Assembly (NCBI RefSeq): GCF_003046295.1
Contig: NZ_PZZN01000003.1
Span: 62,001 to 126,000 of the forward strand
Length of the DNA stretch: 64,000 bases
From: Sphingomonas aerolata
GTDB lineage: Bacteria; Pseudomonadota; Alphaproteobacteria; Sphingomonadales; Sphingomonadaceae
Reading direction: 5' to 3'
Shown: piece by piece, positions 1 to 7,756 of the stretch
Numbering within the stretch: position 1 is the stretch's first letter
How the letters are laid out: every line of letters begins with the position of its first letter
Notes under the pieces: model-generated
Told to the model about the DNA's origin: nothing
Databases searched by the model: none
The model's input: the letters and a program-made list of their open reading frames with translations, nothing else
Translations under genes and position numbers: made by a program

Positions 1-1
1 C

Positions 2-1252
2 GGCTGGGGGCGACTGTCGAAGCTCGGGCATCTGCTCGTCACGGCCATGGTGGCGCTCGGCACCAATCTGTCCGCGCTGTGGATCCTGATCGCGAACGGC
101 TGGATGCAGAATCCGGTCGGCGCGACGTTCAATCCCGAAACGATGCGGATGGAGGTCACCGATTTCGGCGCCGTCCTGTTCAACCCGATCGCACAGGCCA
201 AGTTCGTCCACACGGTCAGCGCGGGCTATGTCTGCGCGGCGGTGGTCGTGCTGGGCATCAGCGCCTTCTGGTTGCTGACCGACCGCTACAAGGGCGTGGC
301 ACGGCGATCGATGACGGTGGCGGCAGCCTTTGGCCTGGCCGCGTCGCTGTCGGTGGTCGTGCTGGGTGACGAGAGCGGCTATGCCCTGACTGACAACCAG
401 AAGATGAAGCTCGCCGCGATCGAGGCGGCCTGGCACACGGCACCGGCGCCGGCCGGTCTGACGCTGTTCGGCGTACCCGACGTCGCCGCCCGGGAAACCC
501 GGTACGAGGTTCAGATCCCCTGGGTCCTCGGGCTGATCGCGACGCGCAGCCTCGACGGCACCGTCACCGGCATGTCCGAACTGGTGCTGAAGGCGCAGGA
601 GCGGATCACGTCGGGCGTGGTCGCCTATGACGCGGTCGAACGGCTCAAGACCGACCCCGCCAACGTCGCGCAGCGCGCACGGTTCGAGGCGCACAAGCGT
701 GATCTGGGCTATGCCTTGCTGCTGAAGCGGCATGTCGCGGATCCGCGCACTGCCAGCCTCGCACTGATCGCTTCCACGGCATGGGACGTGGTGCCGAACG
801 TACCGCTGATGTTCTGGAGCTTCCGGATCATGGCCGCGATCGGGGTCCTGATGATCGCGCTGTTCGGTGCGGCGTTCGTCCTGACGTCGCTCCGCCTGCA
901 CACGCAGACGCGGTGGTTCCTGAAACTCGCGGTGCTCGCGATCCCCTTGCCCTGGATCGCGATCGAGCTGGGCTGGATGCTTGCCGAGATCGGCCGCCAG
1001 CCCTGGGCGATCGAGGGCGTGCTGCCGACCTTCCTTGCCGCATCCTCGCTGACGCGCGGGGTCCTGTGGACGACGATCATCGGTTTCACTGCAATCTACG
1101 GGACGCTCGCGGTCATCGAGGTCCGCCTAATCCTCGCGACGATCCGCAAGGGGCCGTTCGAGCATGACGAGGACGCTTATCCGGTGCCCGATGCCGGATC
1201 GGCAGGGCGCGGCGCCGCGCGCCCCGTTGCTGCTGACCCGATCCCCGCCTGA
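2..1252 (+). CDS. cydA: Cytochrome bd ubiquinol oxidase subunit I, 5'-truncated by window edge
   Basis: This is the quinol-oxidising subunit of cytochrome bd, an inner-membrane terminal oxidase with high oxygen affinity. The reading frame is open from base 2, so the N-terminus (including the His for heme b595) lies outside the window. Visible landmarks match E. coli CydA: FVHTVSAGYV carries the heme b558 His, GDESGY opens the Q-loop, KLAAIEAAW holds the Lys and Glu of the quinol site, FRIMAA holds the b558 Met, and GRQPWAI follows. The insert with LLKRHV indicates the long Q-loop type. cydB starts 33 bases downstream, so the two are very probably co-transcribed. Identification is close to certain. 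Confidence 0.97.
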   Translation, partial: GWGRLSKLGHLLVTAMVALGTNLSALWILIANGWMQNPVGATFNPETMRMEVTDFGAVLFNPIAQAKFVHTVSAGYVCAAVVVLGISAFWLLTDRYKGVARRSMTVAAAFGLAASLSVVVLGDESGYALTDNQKMKLAAIEAAWHTAPAPAGLTLFGVPDVAARETRYEVQIPWVLGLIATRSLDGTVTGMSELVLKAQERITSGVVAYDAVERLKTDPANVAQRARFEAHKRDLGYALLLKRHVADPRTASLALIASTAWDVVPNVPLMFWSFRIMAAIGVLMIALFGAAFVLTSLRLHTQTRWFLKLAVLAIPLPWIAIELGWMLAEIGRQPWAIEGVLPTFLAASSLTRGVLWTTIIGFTAIYGTLAVIEVRLILATIRKGPFEHDEDAYPVPDAGSAGRGAARPVAADPIPA

Positions 1253-1285
1253 CCCCTTTTCGCCTGATCCGAAAGGCACGATCCG

Positions 1286-2425
1286 ATGTTCGACTATGAG
1301 ACGCTGCGCATATTGTGGTGGGGGCTGATGGGGGTGTTGCTCATCGCCTTTGCGCTGACCGACGGGTTCGACCTCGGGGTCGCCACGCTTCTGCCGTTCG
1401 TCGCACGGACCGATTCCGAGCGCCGGATGGTGATCAACTCGGTCGGCCCGACCTGGGAGGGGAACCAGGTCTGGTTCATCCTGGGTGGCGGCGCGATCTT
1501 TGCCGCCTGGCCGTTCGTCTATGCGGTCAGCTTTTCGGGCTTCTACCTCGCGATGTTCCTCGTGCTCGCGGCGCTGATCCTGCGACCGGTCGGGTTCAAG
1601 TACCGGTCGAAGCGGCCGGATCCGCGGTGGCGGTCCGGATGGGACTGGGCGCTGTTCGTGGGCGGTGTCGTGCCGGCGCTCGTCTTCGGGGTCGCGGTCG
1701 GCAATGTCCTGTCGGGGGCGCCGTTCCGGCTGGACAGCGATCTGCGCGCCTTTTTCGACGGAAGTTTCCTCGGGCTGTTCACGCCGTTCACGCTGATCTG
1801 CGGCCTGTTGTCGGTCGCGATGCTGGTTTTGCACGGCAGCGCATGGCTGGCGATCAAGGTCGAGCATGGCCCGGTCCATGACCGCGCGACGCGGTTCGGG
1901 ACATTGGCCGCGATCCTGTCGCTGGTCCTGTTCGCGGCCGGTTGGGCGTTCGTCGCCTGGACCGATATCGGGTTCCGCATCGTCGGGACCATCGATCCGG
2001 CGGGGCCGTCCAATCCGCTGCGCACGACGAGCGAAATCGCCGCGGGCGCGTGGCTGGCGAACTATGCACTCCATCCCTGGATGATGATCGCTCCGCTGCT
2101 GGGATTCGGCGGCGCGGTGGTCGCGCTGATCGGCATACGCCGACGGATCGAGAGTGCGGCATTTGCGGGTTCCTCGGCATCGGCGGTGGGGATCATCGCG
2201 ACCGTCGGGCTGTCGATGTTCCCCTACATCCTGCCGTCCAGCATCGATGCGCATTCGAGCCTGACGGTCTGGAATGCGTCATCGTCCGAAAAGACACTCG
2301 GGATCATGCTGTTCGTCACCGTCGTCTTCCTGCCGATCGTCCTCGCCTACACCGCATGGGCCTTCAAGCTGATGTGGGGCCGCGTCACCGCGCACGAGGT
2401 CGCGACCAATCCCGATTTCTACTGA
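1286..2425 (+). CDS. cydB: Cytochrome bd ubiquinol oxidase subunit II
   Basis: CydB is the second membrane subunit of cytochrome bd oxidase and pairs with CydA. The 379-residue length is normal. The N-terminus shows the family signature LWWGLMGVLLIAFALTDGFD, and GPTWEGNQVW and AWPFVYAVSFSGFY follow. Multiple hydrophobic segments run through the protein, and the C-terminus ends in the usual LMWGRV-type helix. It lies between cydA and the small cydX gene on the same strand, giving a compact cydABX unit. The ATG at 1286 has a purine-rich stretch (gatccgaaaggcacg) before it. Confidence 0.97.
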   Translation: MFDYETLRILWWGLMGVLLIAFALTDGFDLGVATLLPFVARTDSERRMVINSVGPTWEGNQVWFILGGGAIFAAWPFVYAVSFSGFYLAMFLVLAALILRPVGFKYRSKRPDPRWRSGWDWALFVGGVVPALVFGVAVGNVLSGAPFRLDSDLRAFFDGSFLGLFTPFTLICGLLSVAMLVLHGSAWLAIKVEHGPVHDRATRFGTLAAILSLVLFAAGWAFVAWTDIGFRIVGTIDPAGPSNPLRTTSEIAAGAWLANYALHPWMMIAPLLGFGGAVVALIGIRRRIESAAFAGSSASAVGIIATVGLSMFPYILPSSIDAHSSLTVWNASSSEKTLGIMLFVTVVFLPIVLAYTAWAFKLMWGRVTAHEVATNPDFY

Positions 2426-2453
2426 TCACTCCGTGCGGCAAGGACGATAGATA

Positions 2454-2576
2454 ATGTGGTATTTCAGTTGGGTATTGGGCCTCGGCCTTGCGCTGGGCTT
2501 CGGAGTGCTGAACGGCATGTGGCATGAATTCTCGTTGCCGGCCGATGACGAGATCGACGTACCGGACATGCCGTAG
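2454..2576 (+). CDS. cydX: Cytochrome bd small subunit CydX
   Basis: A 40-codon reading frame starts 28 bases after the cydB stop and is easy to miss because of its size. It begins MWYFSWVLGLGLALGFGVLN, then has a short acidic tail ending DVPDMP. The MWYF(S/A)W start followed by one transmembrane helix is the signature of CydX/YbgT. In E. coli this single-span protein stabilises the heme groups of CydAB and is needed for full oxidase activity. Position, orientation and sequence all agree with this role. The reading frame ends at the TAG at 2574. Confidence 0.93.
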   Translation: MWYFSWVLGLGLALGFGVLNGMWHEFSLPADDEIDVPDMP

Positions 2577-2630
2577 ACAGTGTCGGGCAACATATCCTGA
2601 CCGGCCCGTCCGGCGATATTGACCAGTCGG

Positions 2631-2657
2631 CGCCGAATTGATGCGGTCAATTCGGCG
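2631..2657. promoter_or_regulatory. Perfect 11-bp inverted repeat upstream of the FNR-type regulator
   Basis: Two perfect 11-base arms (CGCCGAATTGA and its complement) are separated by the five bases TGCGG. The core reads TTGA-N5-TCAA, which resembles an FNR/FixK half-site pair but is one base shorter than the canonical TTGA-N6-TCAA. It lies between cydX and the likely regulator start at 2680. It could be an operator for autoregulation or an RNA hairpin separating the transcripts. No T-tract follows, so a simple intrinsic terminator is less likely. Confidence 0.5.
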
Positions 2658-2679
2658 ACCGGGCGCTATATCTCCCGTC

Positions 2680-3390
2680 ATGCTTGCTGCAACCATCTGC
2701 GTCGACTGTGCGGTCCGCGATCAGTCGCTGTGCGGCAGCCTGACCAATAGCGAACTACATGCGCTCAATACCCTGGGTCGGCGGCGGATCGTGCGGCGTG
2801 GCGAGACGCTGATCTGGGCGGGCGAGGACAATATCCTGTGCGCCAATCTGCTGTCGGGCGTGCTCAAGCTCGTCGCATCGAGCGGTGACGGCCGCGAGCA
2901 GATCGTCGGGCTCCTATACCCCGCCGATTTTGTCGGGCAGCCCTATCCCGGGCAGGCGGATTTCAGCGTGTCGGCGCTGACCGACGCGGAAGTGTGCATC
3001 TTTCCGCGGGCGTCGTTCGAGCGCGTCCTGACCGATCATGCGCGAATGGAGCGGTTGCTGCTGCAACGCACGCTTGCCGCGCTCGACGAGGCACGATCGC
3101 GCATGCTGACGCTCGCGCGCAAGTCGGCGAGCGAGAAGGTCGCGGGGTTTCTCGTCGATATGGCGACCCGTGCCGCGGCGACCGGTTGCAGGGGAACGCC
3201 CCGCGGGCCGGTCACGTTCGACCTCCCGCTTTCGCGGGGTCAGATCGCCGACATATTGGGTTTGACGATCGAAACCGTCAGCCGGCAGATGACGCAGCTG
3301 AAGACTCGCGGCGTCATCGGCTTGCCCGGCGGAAGAGCCATCACCATTGTCGACCGCGACGCTCTCGCGGCGCGCGCCGATCCGGCATAG
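2680..3390 (+). CDS. fnrL: CRP/FNR family oxygen-responsive transcription regulator (FnrL type)
   Basis: This 236-residue protein has an N-terminal cyclic-nucleotide-binding fold and a C-terminal winged helix. Cys7, Cys10, Cys18 (spacing CxxC-x7-C) and Cys106 (AEVCIFPR) match the four ligands of the oxygen-labile 4Fe-4S cluster of FNR proteins. The recognition helix contains ETVSRQM, matching the E..SR residues that read TTGAT half-sites. The reading frame could begin at TTG 2638 or ATG 2641, but those starts fall inside a perfect inverted repeat, so ATG 2680 (MLAATICVDC) is preferred. Its place next to cydABX and FixLJ-like genes fits control of microaerobic respiration. Confidence 0.9.
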   Translation: MLAATICVDCAVRDQSLCGSLTNSELHALNTLGRRRIVRRGETLIWAGEDNILCANLLSGVLKLVASSGDGREQIVGLLYPADFVGQPYPGQADFSVSALTDAEVCIFPRASFERVLTDHARMERLLLQRTLAALDEARSRMLTLARKSASEKVAGFLVDMATRAAATGCRGTPRGPVTFDLPLSRGQIADILGLTIETVSRQMTQLKTRGVIGLPGGRAITIVDRDALAARADPA

Positions 3391-3418
3391 CGACGCCGGG
3401 AGCGACAGCAAGCTGCGC

Positions 3419-4015
3419 TCAGGGTGAAACGCTACGCGCCAGGCTGTCGGTCAGCCGCATCCTGGCGGCGCGCGTGAGGCGGGCATGCCCCAGGGTCAGG
3501 ATCGCCAGCTCGGTGAAGTCGGTGGCACGGCGGCAGCCGTCGAAGAAGCATCGCAGCATATAGCCGAGCATGTCGGGCGCGAACCGGTCAGCCTCGATCG
3601 AGCGCGGATCAAGCGCGACGATGAGATCCTGCGCATAGACGGCGTCGGTCGCGCGGTGTGCGGCGACATGATCGAGCACCACGCCGATCAGCGGCTGTGA
3701 CGGGGTTCGCCGGAACAGCGTGTCGAGCGTCGGCTCGAGGCCATCGTCGTGCCGTTCGGTCACCAAGGCCAGTCGCGCACAGATCCAGTCCGCATCTCGC
3801 GCCGAGGGTCTGATGGGCAAACAGTCTGCGCAATGTTCGAGAATGCTGCACAGGCTTCGCAGATCGGCATGCGCGGACAACAGGTCCGCGAGGTCGTCGT
3901 CGCGGATGACATGCCAGTGACGACACGCTCGAACCGGAGACGACTCGCCGTCGCGCGATGCCCGATCGACGCGCTGCGCCTTGCCGTCCTGCTTCGTGCC
4001 GTGCCCGTCCGTCAT
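3419..4015 (-). CDS. Uncharacterised 198-residue protein, likely FNR-regulated
   Basis: I do not recognise the family. The protein is soluble, has no signal peptide or membrane segment, and is rich in Arg, Asp and His. Cysteines occur in LCSILEHCADCLP and RCFFDGCRR, which could bind a metal or respond to redox state, but no known motif is complete. The frame is open to an ATG at 4063, but the ATG at 4015 (MTDGHGTKQDG) has a strong ribosome binding site (GGAGGAG, 5 bases upstream) and leaves room for an FNR-type box at 4063-4076. It is divergent from the FixL-like kinase and convergent with the FNR-type regulator. A role in low-oxygen physiology is inferred from context only. Confidence 0.75.
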   Translation of the reverse strand: MTDGHGTKQDGKAQRVDRASRDGESSPVRACRHWHVIRDDDLADLLSAHADLRSLCSILEHCADCLPIRPSARDADWICARLALVTERHDDGLEPTLDTLFRRTPSQPLIGVVLDHVAAHRATDAVYAQDLIVALDPRSIEADRFAPDMLGYMLRCFFDGCRRATDFTELAILTLGHARLTRAARMRLTDSLARSVSP

Positions 4016-4062
4016 GCCGGCTCCTCCGGTCATCGCTCTGCCCGTCATGGCGAACCGTGGCA

Positions 4063-4076
4063 TTGATTGTCGTCAA
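4063..4076. promoter_or_regulatory. Candidate FNR/FixK box
   Basis: The sequence TTGATTGTCGTCAA fits the FNR/FixK consensus TTGAT-N4-(A/G)TCAA. Its centre lies about 54 bases before the start codon at 4015 of the minus-strand unknown gene, which allows a class II position near -41 with a short leader. The four-cysteine FNR-type regulator encoded at 2680-3390 carries the matching ETVSR recognition helix. Binding is inferred, not shown. Confidence 0.65.
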
Positions 4077-4236
4077 AGCGGCAGAGCACGGGATTGAGGC
4101 CGCGGCCACGACCGTCGCGGAGCCAAAACGTCGGCTGATATTCGGTGACGTTTACCGATGCTTAGGCGCGCCCGCCTATTCTCGGGCGGATCGCCGCGTC
4201 GTTCCCAAGACGCGGGATCGACGCTTTTTCGTAGCT

Positions 4237-4313
4237 GACCATAATGGTGGAAATGCCCGTCATTATGGGTCAATATATTTGCCAACGAGCTAGGTAATAA
4301 TACAGTATTGGCA
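4237..4313. promoter_or_regulatory. Two inverted repeats upstream of the FixL-like kinase
   Basis: The 315-base gap between the divergent unknown gene and the kinase gene is AT-rich for this genome at its right end. It contains GACCATAATG (4237-4246) and CATTATGGGTC (4261-4271), inverted with one extra G. It also contains TGCCAA (4280-4285) and TTGGCA (4308-4313), which are followed or preceded by near-matching AT-rich stretches. Such dyads next to a regulator gene suggest operators, but I cannot name the protein that binds. Confidence 0.45.
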
Positions 4314-4330
4314 TATATTTGTCGGATAGC

Positions 4331-7045
4331 ATGGAGACTTCAATAGAAGACGATTCCGTTTCGACAATGAGCCAGCCGGGCCGTACTGTGGCCGGGTTGT
4401 GCATAGCGGCTGTCTTTGCCTGCGCGACGATCCCGTTGATCGGATGGATGCTGCGGATTCCCGTGCTGACGACGTTCGGTTTGGTCGAGCCAATGCCGCC
4501 GTTCGGCTGCATTGCCTTTGCCTGCATGGCGGCGGCGACCCTGATTTTGTCACGCGGACATTCCAGTCGCCGAGCCATGCCGCTGCTCGCCGTGCCGATC
4601 GCCATTGGTCTTGAGCGCCTGTTCGTCCAACTGGTCCTGCCGGCCGGGAGCCATGGAATCGATGGGTGGCTGTTTGCAGATGATGTCCGGACAGCCTTTG
4701 ATCGCGCGATGACGGGGCCGGGCATTGTCGCCGATCTCATACTCGTCGCATTGCCCGTCGCGATCGGCGCAGCCGCGGCAAATACCCGCTCCTATGGACG
4801 GCTGGCAGCGGCACTCGCAGGCGGCAGTTTGGTGACTGCAAGCACAGCTTTATTGCTGATCCCGATGCTCCCGGCCCTGCATGCGACCGGGTGGCATCTG
4901 TCGTCGACGTCCCTGCCATCCGCGATCGGCGCGATGCTGCTGGCCCTGGCGGTACTTGCCTGGCGAAGTGATATTCTGGACGAGCCCGGTGCCTGGTCGC
5001 CTGAATGGCACATGTTGCGACTTGTTCTGCCGCTGCTGCTGGTCGTACCGGTGCTAGCGCCGCTCGTGGAAATGGCGAGCATCGAGCTTGCCGGGGTGTC
5101 TGCGGTCTGGGGCGAACTGATGACCGTTACGCTGAACTTCGTGGTGGTCAGCGCGCTCGTCACCTGGACGGTACGTAGCGGAGCACGCCACCGCGCCGCT
5201 TTGTCCGAGCTGACCCAGGCATTGAACGCCGCACCGATGGCGCTGGTCGATACCGATGACCGGATCATCCACTGGTCGCGCGGGTGCGAGGAATTATACG
5301 GGTGGCGTGCGCACGAGGCGCTCGGCAGGCAGAAGCATGTACTGCTCGCGTCGTGCACCGCCGACGGCAGCTTGGCGACGGGCTGCCCGCATGCCGATGG
5401 CGAGCGTGAACTGATCGAGCGCCGCCGTGACGGCAGTGCGGTGCACGTGATCGAGCAGGCGCGCAGGGTCGAGAAGCTGGCCCGTGCGCCGGCCCTTGTC
5501 CTGTCGATGACCGATATCAGCACGCGGCTCGAGATCGAGGCCGCGCTGCGCAAGAGCGAGGAGCGTCTCGCGCTCGCCAGCAGCGCGCACGAGGTCGGGG
5601 TCTTCGAATGGGAGGTCGCGACCGGGGCACTGACCTGGACCGCAGGGTCCGAGCAGCGTCTGGGGCTGCCGGCGGGAAGCCTGCATGATTATCCGAGCTG
5701 GGCGGCGCTGATCGATCCGGACGATCTGGCGGAGGTCGAACGTACGATCGCCGAAACCGTCGGCAAGCGCGCACCCCGCATCAGCTTCACCTATCGGCTC
5801 AGATTGCCCAACGGCACGCAGCGCTTTCTCGAGGGCTCTGCCCGGTGCTTCTATGATCAGGCCGGCGTCATGATCCGGACGACGGGGATCACGCTGGACA
5901 TAACGCGGCACGAGGAGCGCGAGGCGGCGCTTCGCGTGCGCGAGGCGCAATTGCGGTCGATCCTTGAAACCGTGCCCGATGCGATGATCGTGATCGACGA
6001 GGCCGGCGCCATCCGCTCCTTCAGCGCCGCCGCCGAACTCATCTTCGGCTATAGCGCTGCCGAGGCGATCGGATTGAACGTGCAGACCCTGATCCCGGGC
6101 GAGCGCGAGGCGTGGCAGCAGGGGTATTTACGGCGTTATCCGGCCTCGGGCGATCGGCGTGGCGTTGGTCATGGCCGGCTTACCACCGCGCGGCGCGCGG
6201 ACGGGAGCAGCTTCCCGGTAGAACTGCATGTCGGCGAGGCACTGGTCGACGGCGAACGCGTGCTGACGGGGTTCGTCCGTGACATTTCGGAACGGATCGC
6301 CGCGGAAGAGCGGCTGAGCCTCGTCCGGCGGGAATTGATGCAGGTCATCCGGTTGAACGCGGTCGGCGAAATGGCTGCGGCGCTCGCGCATGAACTCAAC
6401 CAGCCGCTCGCTGCGATCGCGAACTTCGTCACGACCGCCGAATTGCTCCTCGACAGCGGCGCCGGCATGGATGGCGACCGGCTCAAGGCCATGTTGATAT
6501 CGGCGAACGCGCAGGCCCTGCGGGCAGGCGACATCATCCACCGGCTTCGCGAGTTCATCGCCAAGCGCGAGTCCGAGATGCGGATCGAGCCCGTGGAGGC
6601 GACACTGCGTGAGGCCGTCACGTTGCTGACGTCCGGTGGACAGCATGCCGATATCGAGCTGAGCTTCGCGCTGTCCCCCGACGCCGACTTCATGCTCGCG
6701 GATCGGATCCAGGTGCAGCAGGTGGTCGTCAACCTGCTCCGCAACGCGTTCGAGGCGTTGGCGACATCGCCCGACGGCGCGCGCGGCGTCCTCATCGAGG
6801 CGCGGTTGAACAAAGCGGCGCTCGTCGAGATCAGCATCTGCGACAATGGTCCCGGCTTGCCCGATGCGATCCTGTCGCGGATGTTCACGCCCTTCACGTC
6901 ATCGAAGGGGGAGGGGGGCATGGGCTTCGGCCTGTCGATCTGCCGCCGGATCGTCGAAGCGCATGGCGGCGAGCTGGTCGGCTTCAACGCCCCGGGCGGT
7001 GGCGCCTGCTTTCGCTTCACCGTGCCGCATGTCTGTTTGGAATAA
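4331..7045 (+). CDS. FixL-like membrane-bound PAS sensor histidine kinase
   Basis: The N-terminal about 280 residues form several hydrophobic segments, then come three PAS-type regions (about 285-400, 405-530 and 535-665) and a kinase core. His687 lies in ALAHELNQPLAAIANF, the FixL-type phosphoacceptor box. The ATPase part shows NLLRNAFEAL, DNGPGL and GFGLSICRRIVEAHGG. The last PAS is clearly FixL-like (ETVPDAMIVIDEAG, RRADGSSFPVELHVGE, TGFVRDISER). However, the position of the proximal heme His of Bradyrhizobium FixL is Gln596 (WQQGYLRRY), so canonical heme oxygen sensing is doubtful. ATG 4331 is chosen over the TTG at 4319. The cognate regulator follows after 19 bases. Confidence 0.88.
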   Translation: METSIEDDSVSTMSQPGRTVAGLCIAAVFACATIPLIGWMLRIPVLTTFGLVEPMPPFGCIAFACMAAATLILSRGHSSRRAMPLLAVPIAIGLERLFVQLVLPAGSHGIDGWLFADDVRTAFDRAMTGPGIVADLILVALPVAIGAAAANTRSYGRLAAALAGGSLVTASTALLLIPMLPALHATGWHLSSTSLPSAIGAMLLALAVLAWRSDILDEPGAWSPEWHMLRLVLPLLLVVPVLAPLVEMASIELAGVSAVWGELMTVTLNFVVVSALVTWTVRSGARHRAALSELTQALNAAPMALVDTDDRIIHWSRGCEELYGWRAHEALGRQKHVLLASCTADGSLATGCPHADGERELIERRRDGSAVHVIEQARRVEKLARAPALVLSMTDISTRLEIEAALRKSEERLALASSAHEVGVFEWEVATGALTWTAGSEQRLGLPAGSLHDYPSWAALIDPDDLAEVERTIAETVGKRAPRISFTYRLRLPNGTQRFLEGSARCFYDQAGVMIRTTGITLDITRHEEREAALRVREAQLRSILETVPDAMIVIDEAGAIRSFSAAAELIFGYSAAEAIGLNVQTLIPGEREAWQQGYLRRYPASGDRRGVGHGRLTTARRADGSSFPVELHVGEALVDGERVLTGFVRDISERIAAEERLSLVRRELMQVIRLNAVGEMAAALAHELNQPLAAIANFVTTAELLLDSGAGMDGDRLKAMLISANAQALRAGDIIHRLREFIAKRESEMRIEPVEATLREAVTLLTSGGQHADIELSFALSPDADFMLADRIQVQQVVVNLLRNAFEALATSPDGARGVLIEARLNKAALVEISICDNGPGLPDAILSRMFTPFTSSKGEGGMGFGLSICRRIVEAHGGELVGFNAPGGGACFRFTVPHVCLE

Positions 7046-7064
7046 GCCGTGAAAGGATGTCTGG

Positions 7065-7679
7065 ATGCGTACCGTCTATGTCGTCGACGATGACGACGCC
7101 GTCCGTGCATCGGTGCAGGGGCTGCTGTCGACCCGTCCGAACCTGCTGATCCGCGGCTTTCGCTCCGGGGATGCGTTTCTGGCCGAGCTCAGCAGCCTCG
7201 ACCCGGGTATCGTGCTGCTCGACCATCACATGCCCGGGACCACCGGGCTCGAGGTGTTGCGCAAGCTCGTGCCGTTCGCACCGCATTTTGCGCCGATCAT
7301 CCTGACCGGGCAGGGCGACGTGCAGCTCGCCGTCGAGGCGATGAAGGCGGGCGCGCTCGAGTTTCTCGAAAAGCCGTGCGATCCGCACATACTGCTGCGC
7401 ACGGTCGACGAAGGTTTTGCGCGGCTCGAAACCGAAACCGCGGCGGCGGATCGGACCCAGGCGGCGCGTCAGCGGATCGCGCGGCTCTCGATGCGCGAGA
7501 CCGACGTACTGATGGGACTGATCGACGGCCAGCCGAACAAGGTGATCGCGCATGCGCTGAGCCTGAGCCCGCGGACCGTCGAGATTTACCGCGCCAATCT
7601 GATGGACAAGCTCGGCGTGCGCAGCCTGTCGGAGGCGCTTCGGATTGCCTTTGCCGCCGGCCTCGTGACGGTCGACTGA
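7065..7679 (+). CDS. fixJ: FixJ-family response regulator
   Basis: This 204-residue protein has a receiver domain (VYVVDDDDAV acidic pocket, phosphoacceptor Asp53 in VLLDHHMPG, Lys in EKPCDP) and a LuxR-type helix-turn-helix at about 137-200 (LSMRETDVLMGLIDGQPNKV then LSLSPRTVEIYRANLMDKLG). Length and layout match FixJ. It follows the FixL-like kinase directly and is almost certainly its partner. FixJ proteins typically activate fixK/fnr-type genes and terminal oxidase genes, and both are present upstream in this window. The exact targets here are inferred. Confidence 0.92.
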   Translation: MRTVYVVDDDDAVRASVQGLLSTRPNLLIRGFRSGDAFLAELSSLDPGIVLLDHHMPGTTGLEVLRKLVPFAPHFAPIILTGQGDVQLAVEAMKAGALEFLEKPCDPHILLRTVDEGFARLETETAAADRTQAARQRIARLSMRETDVLMGLIDGQPNKVIAHALSLSPRTVEIYRANLMDKLGVRSLSEALRIAFAAGLVTVD

Positions 7680-7756
7680 CGATCGTTCGGTCCAAGGGGG
7701 TGTCGTTTGTGGCGTGTGCCGGTTAGGAAGGACCTGACGCCAAGCGGGAGTATCTT

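Noticed and set aside
4319..4330. TTG start for the sensor kinase
   Set aside because: The ATG four codons downstream is a better start and no ribosome binding site favours the TTG.
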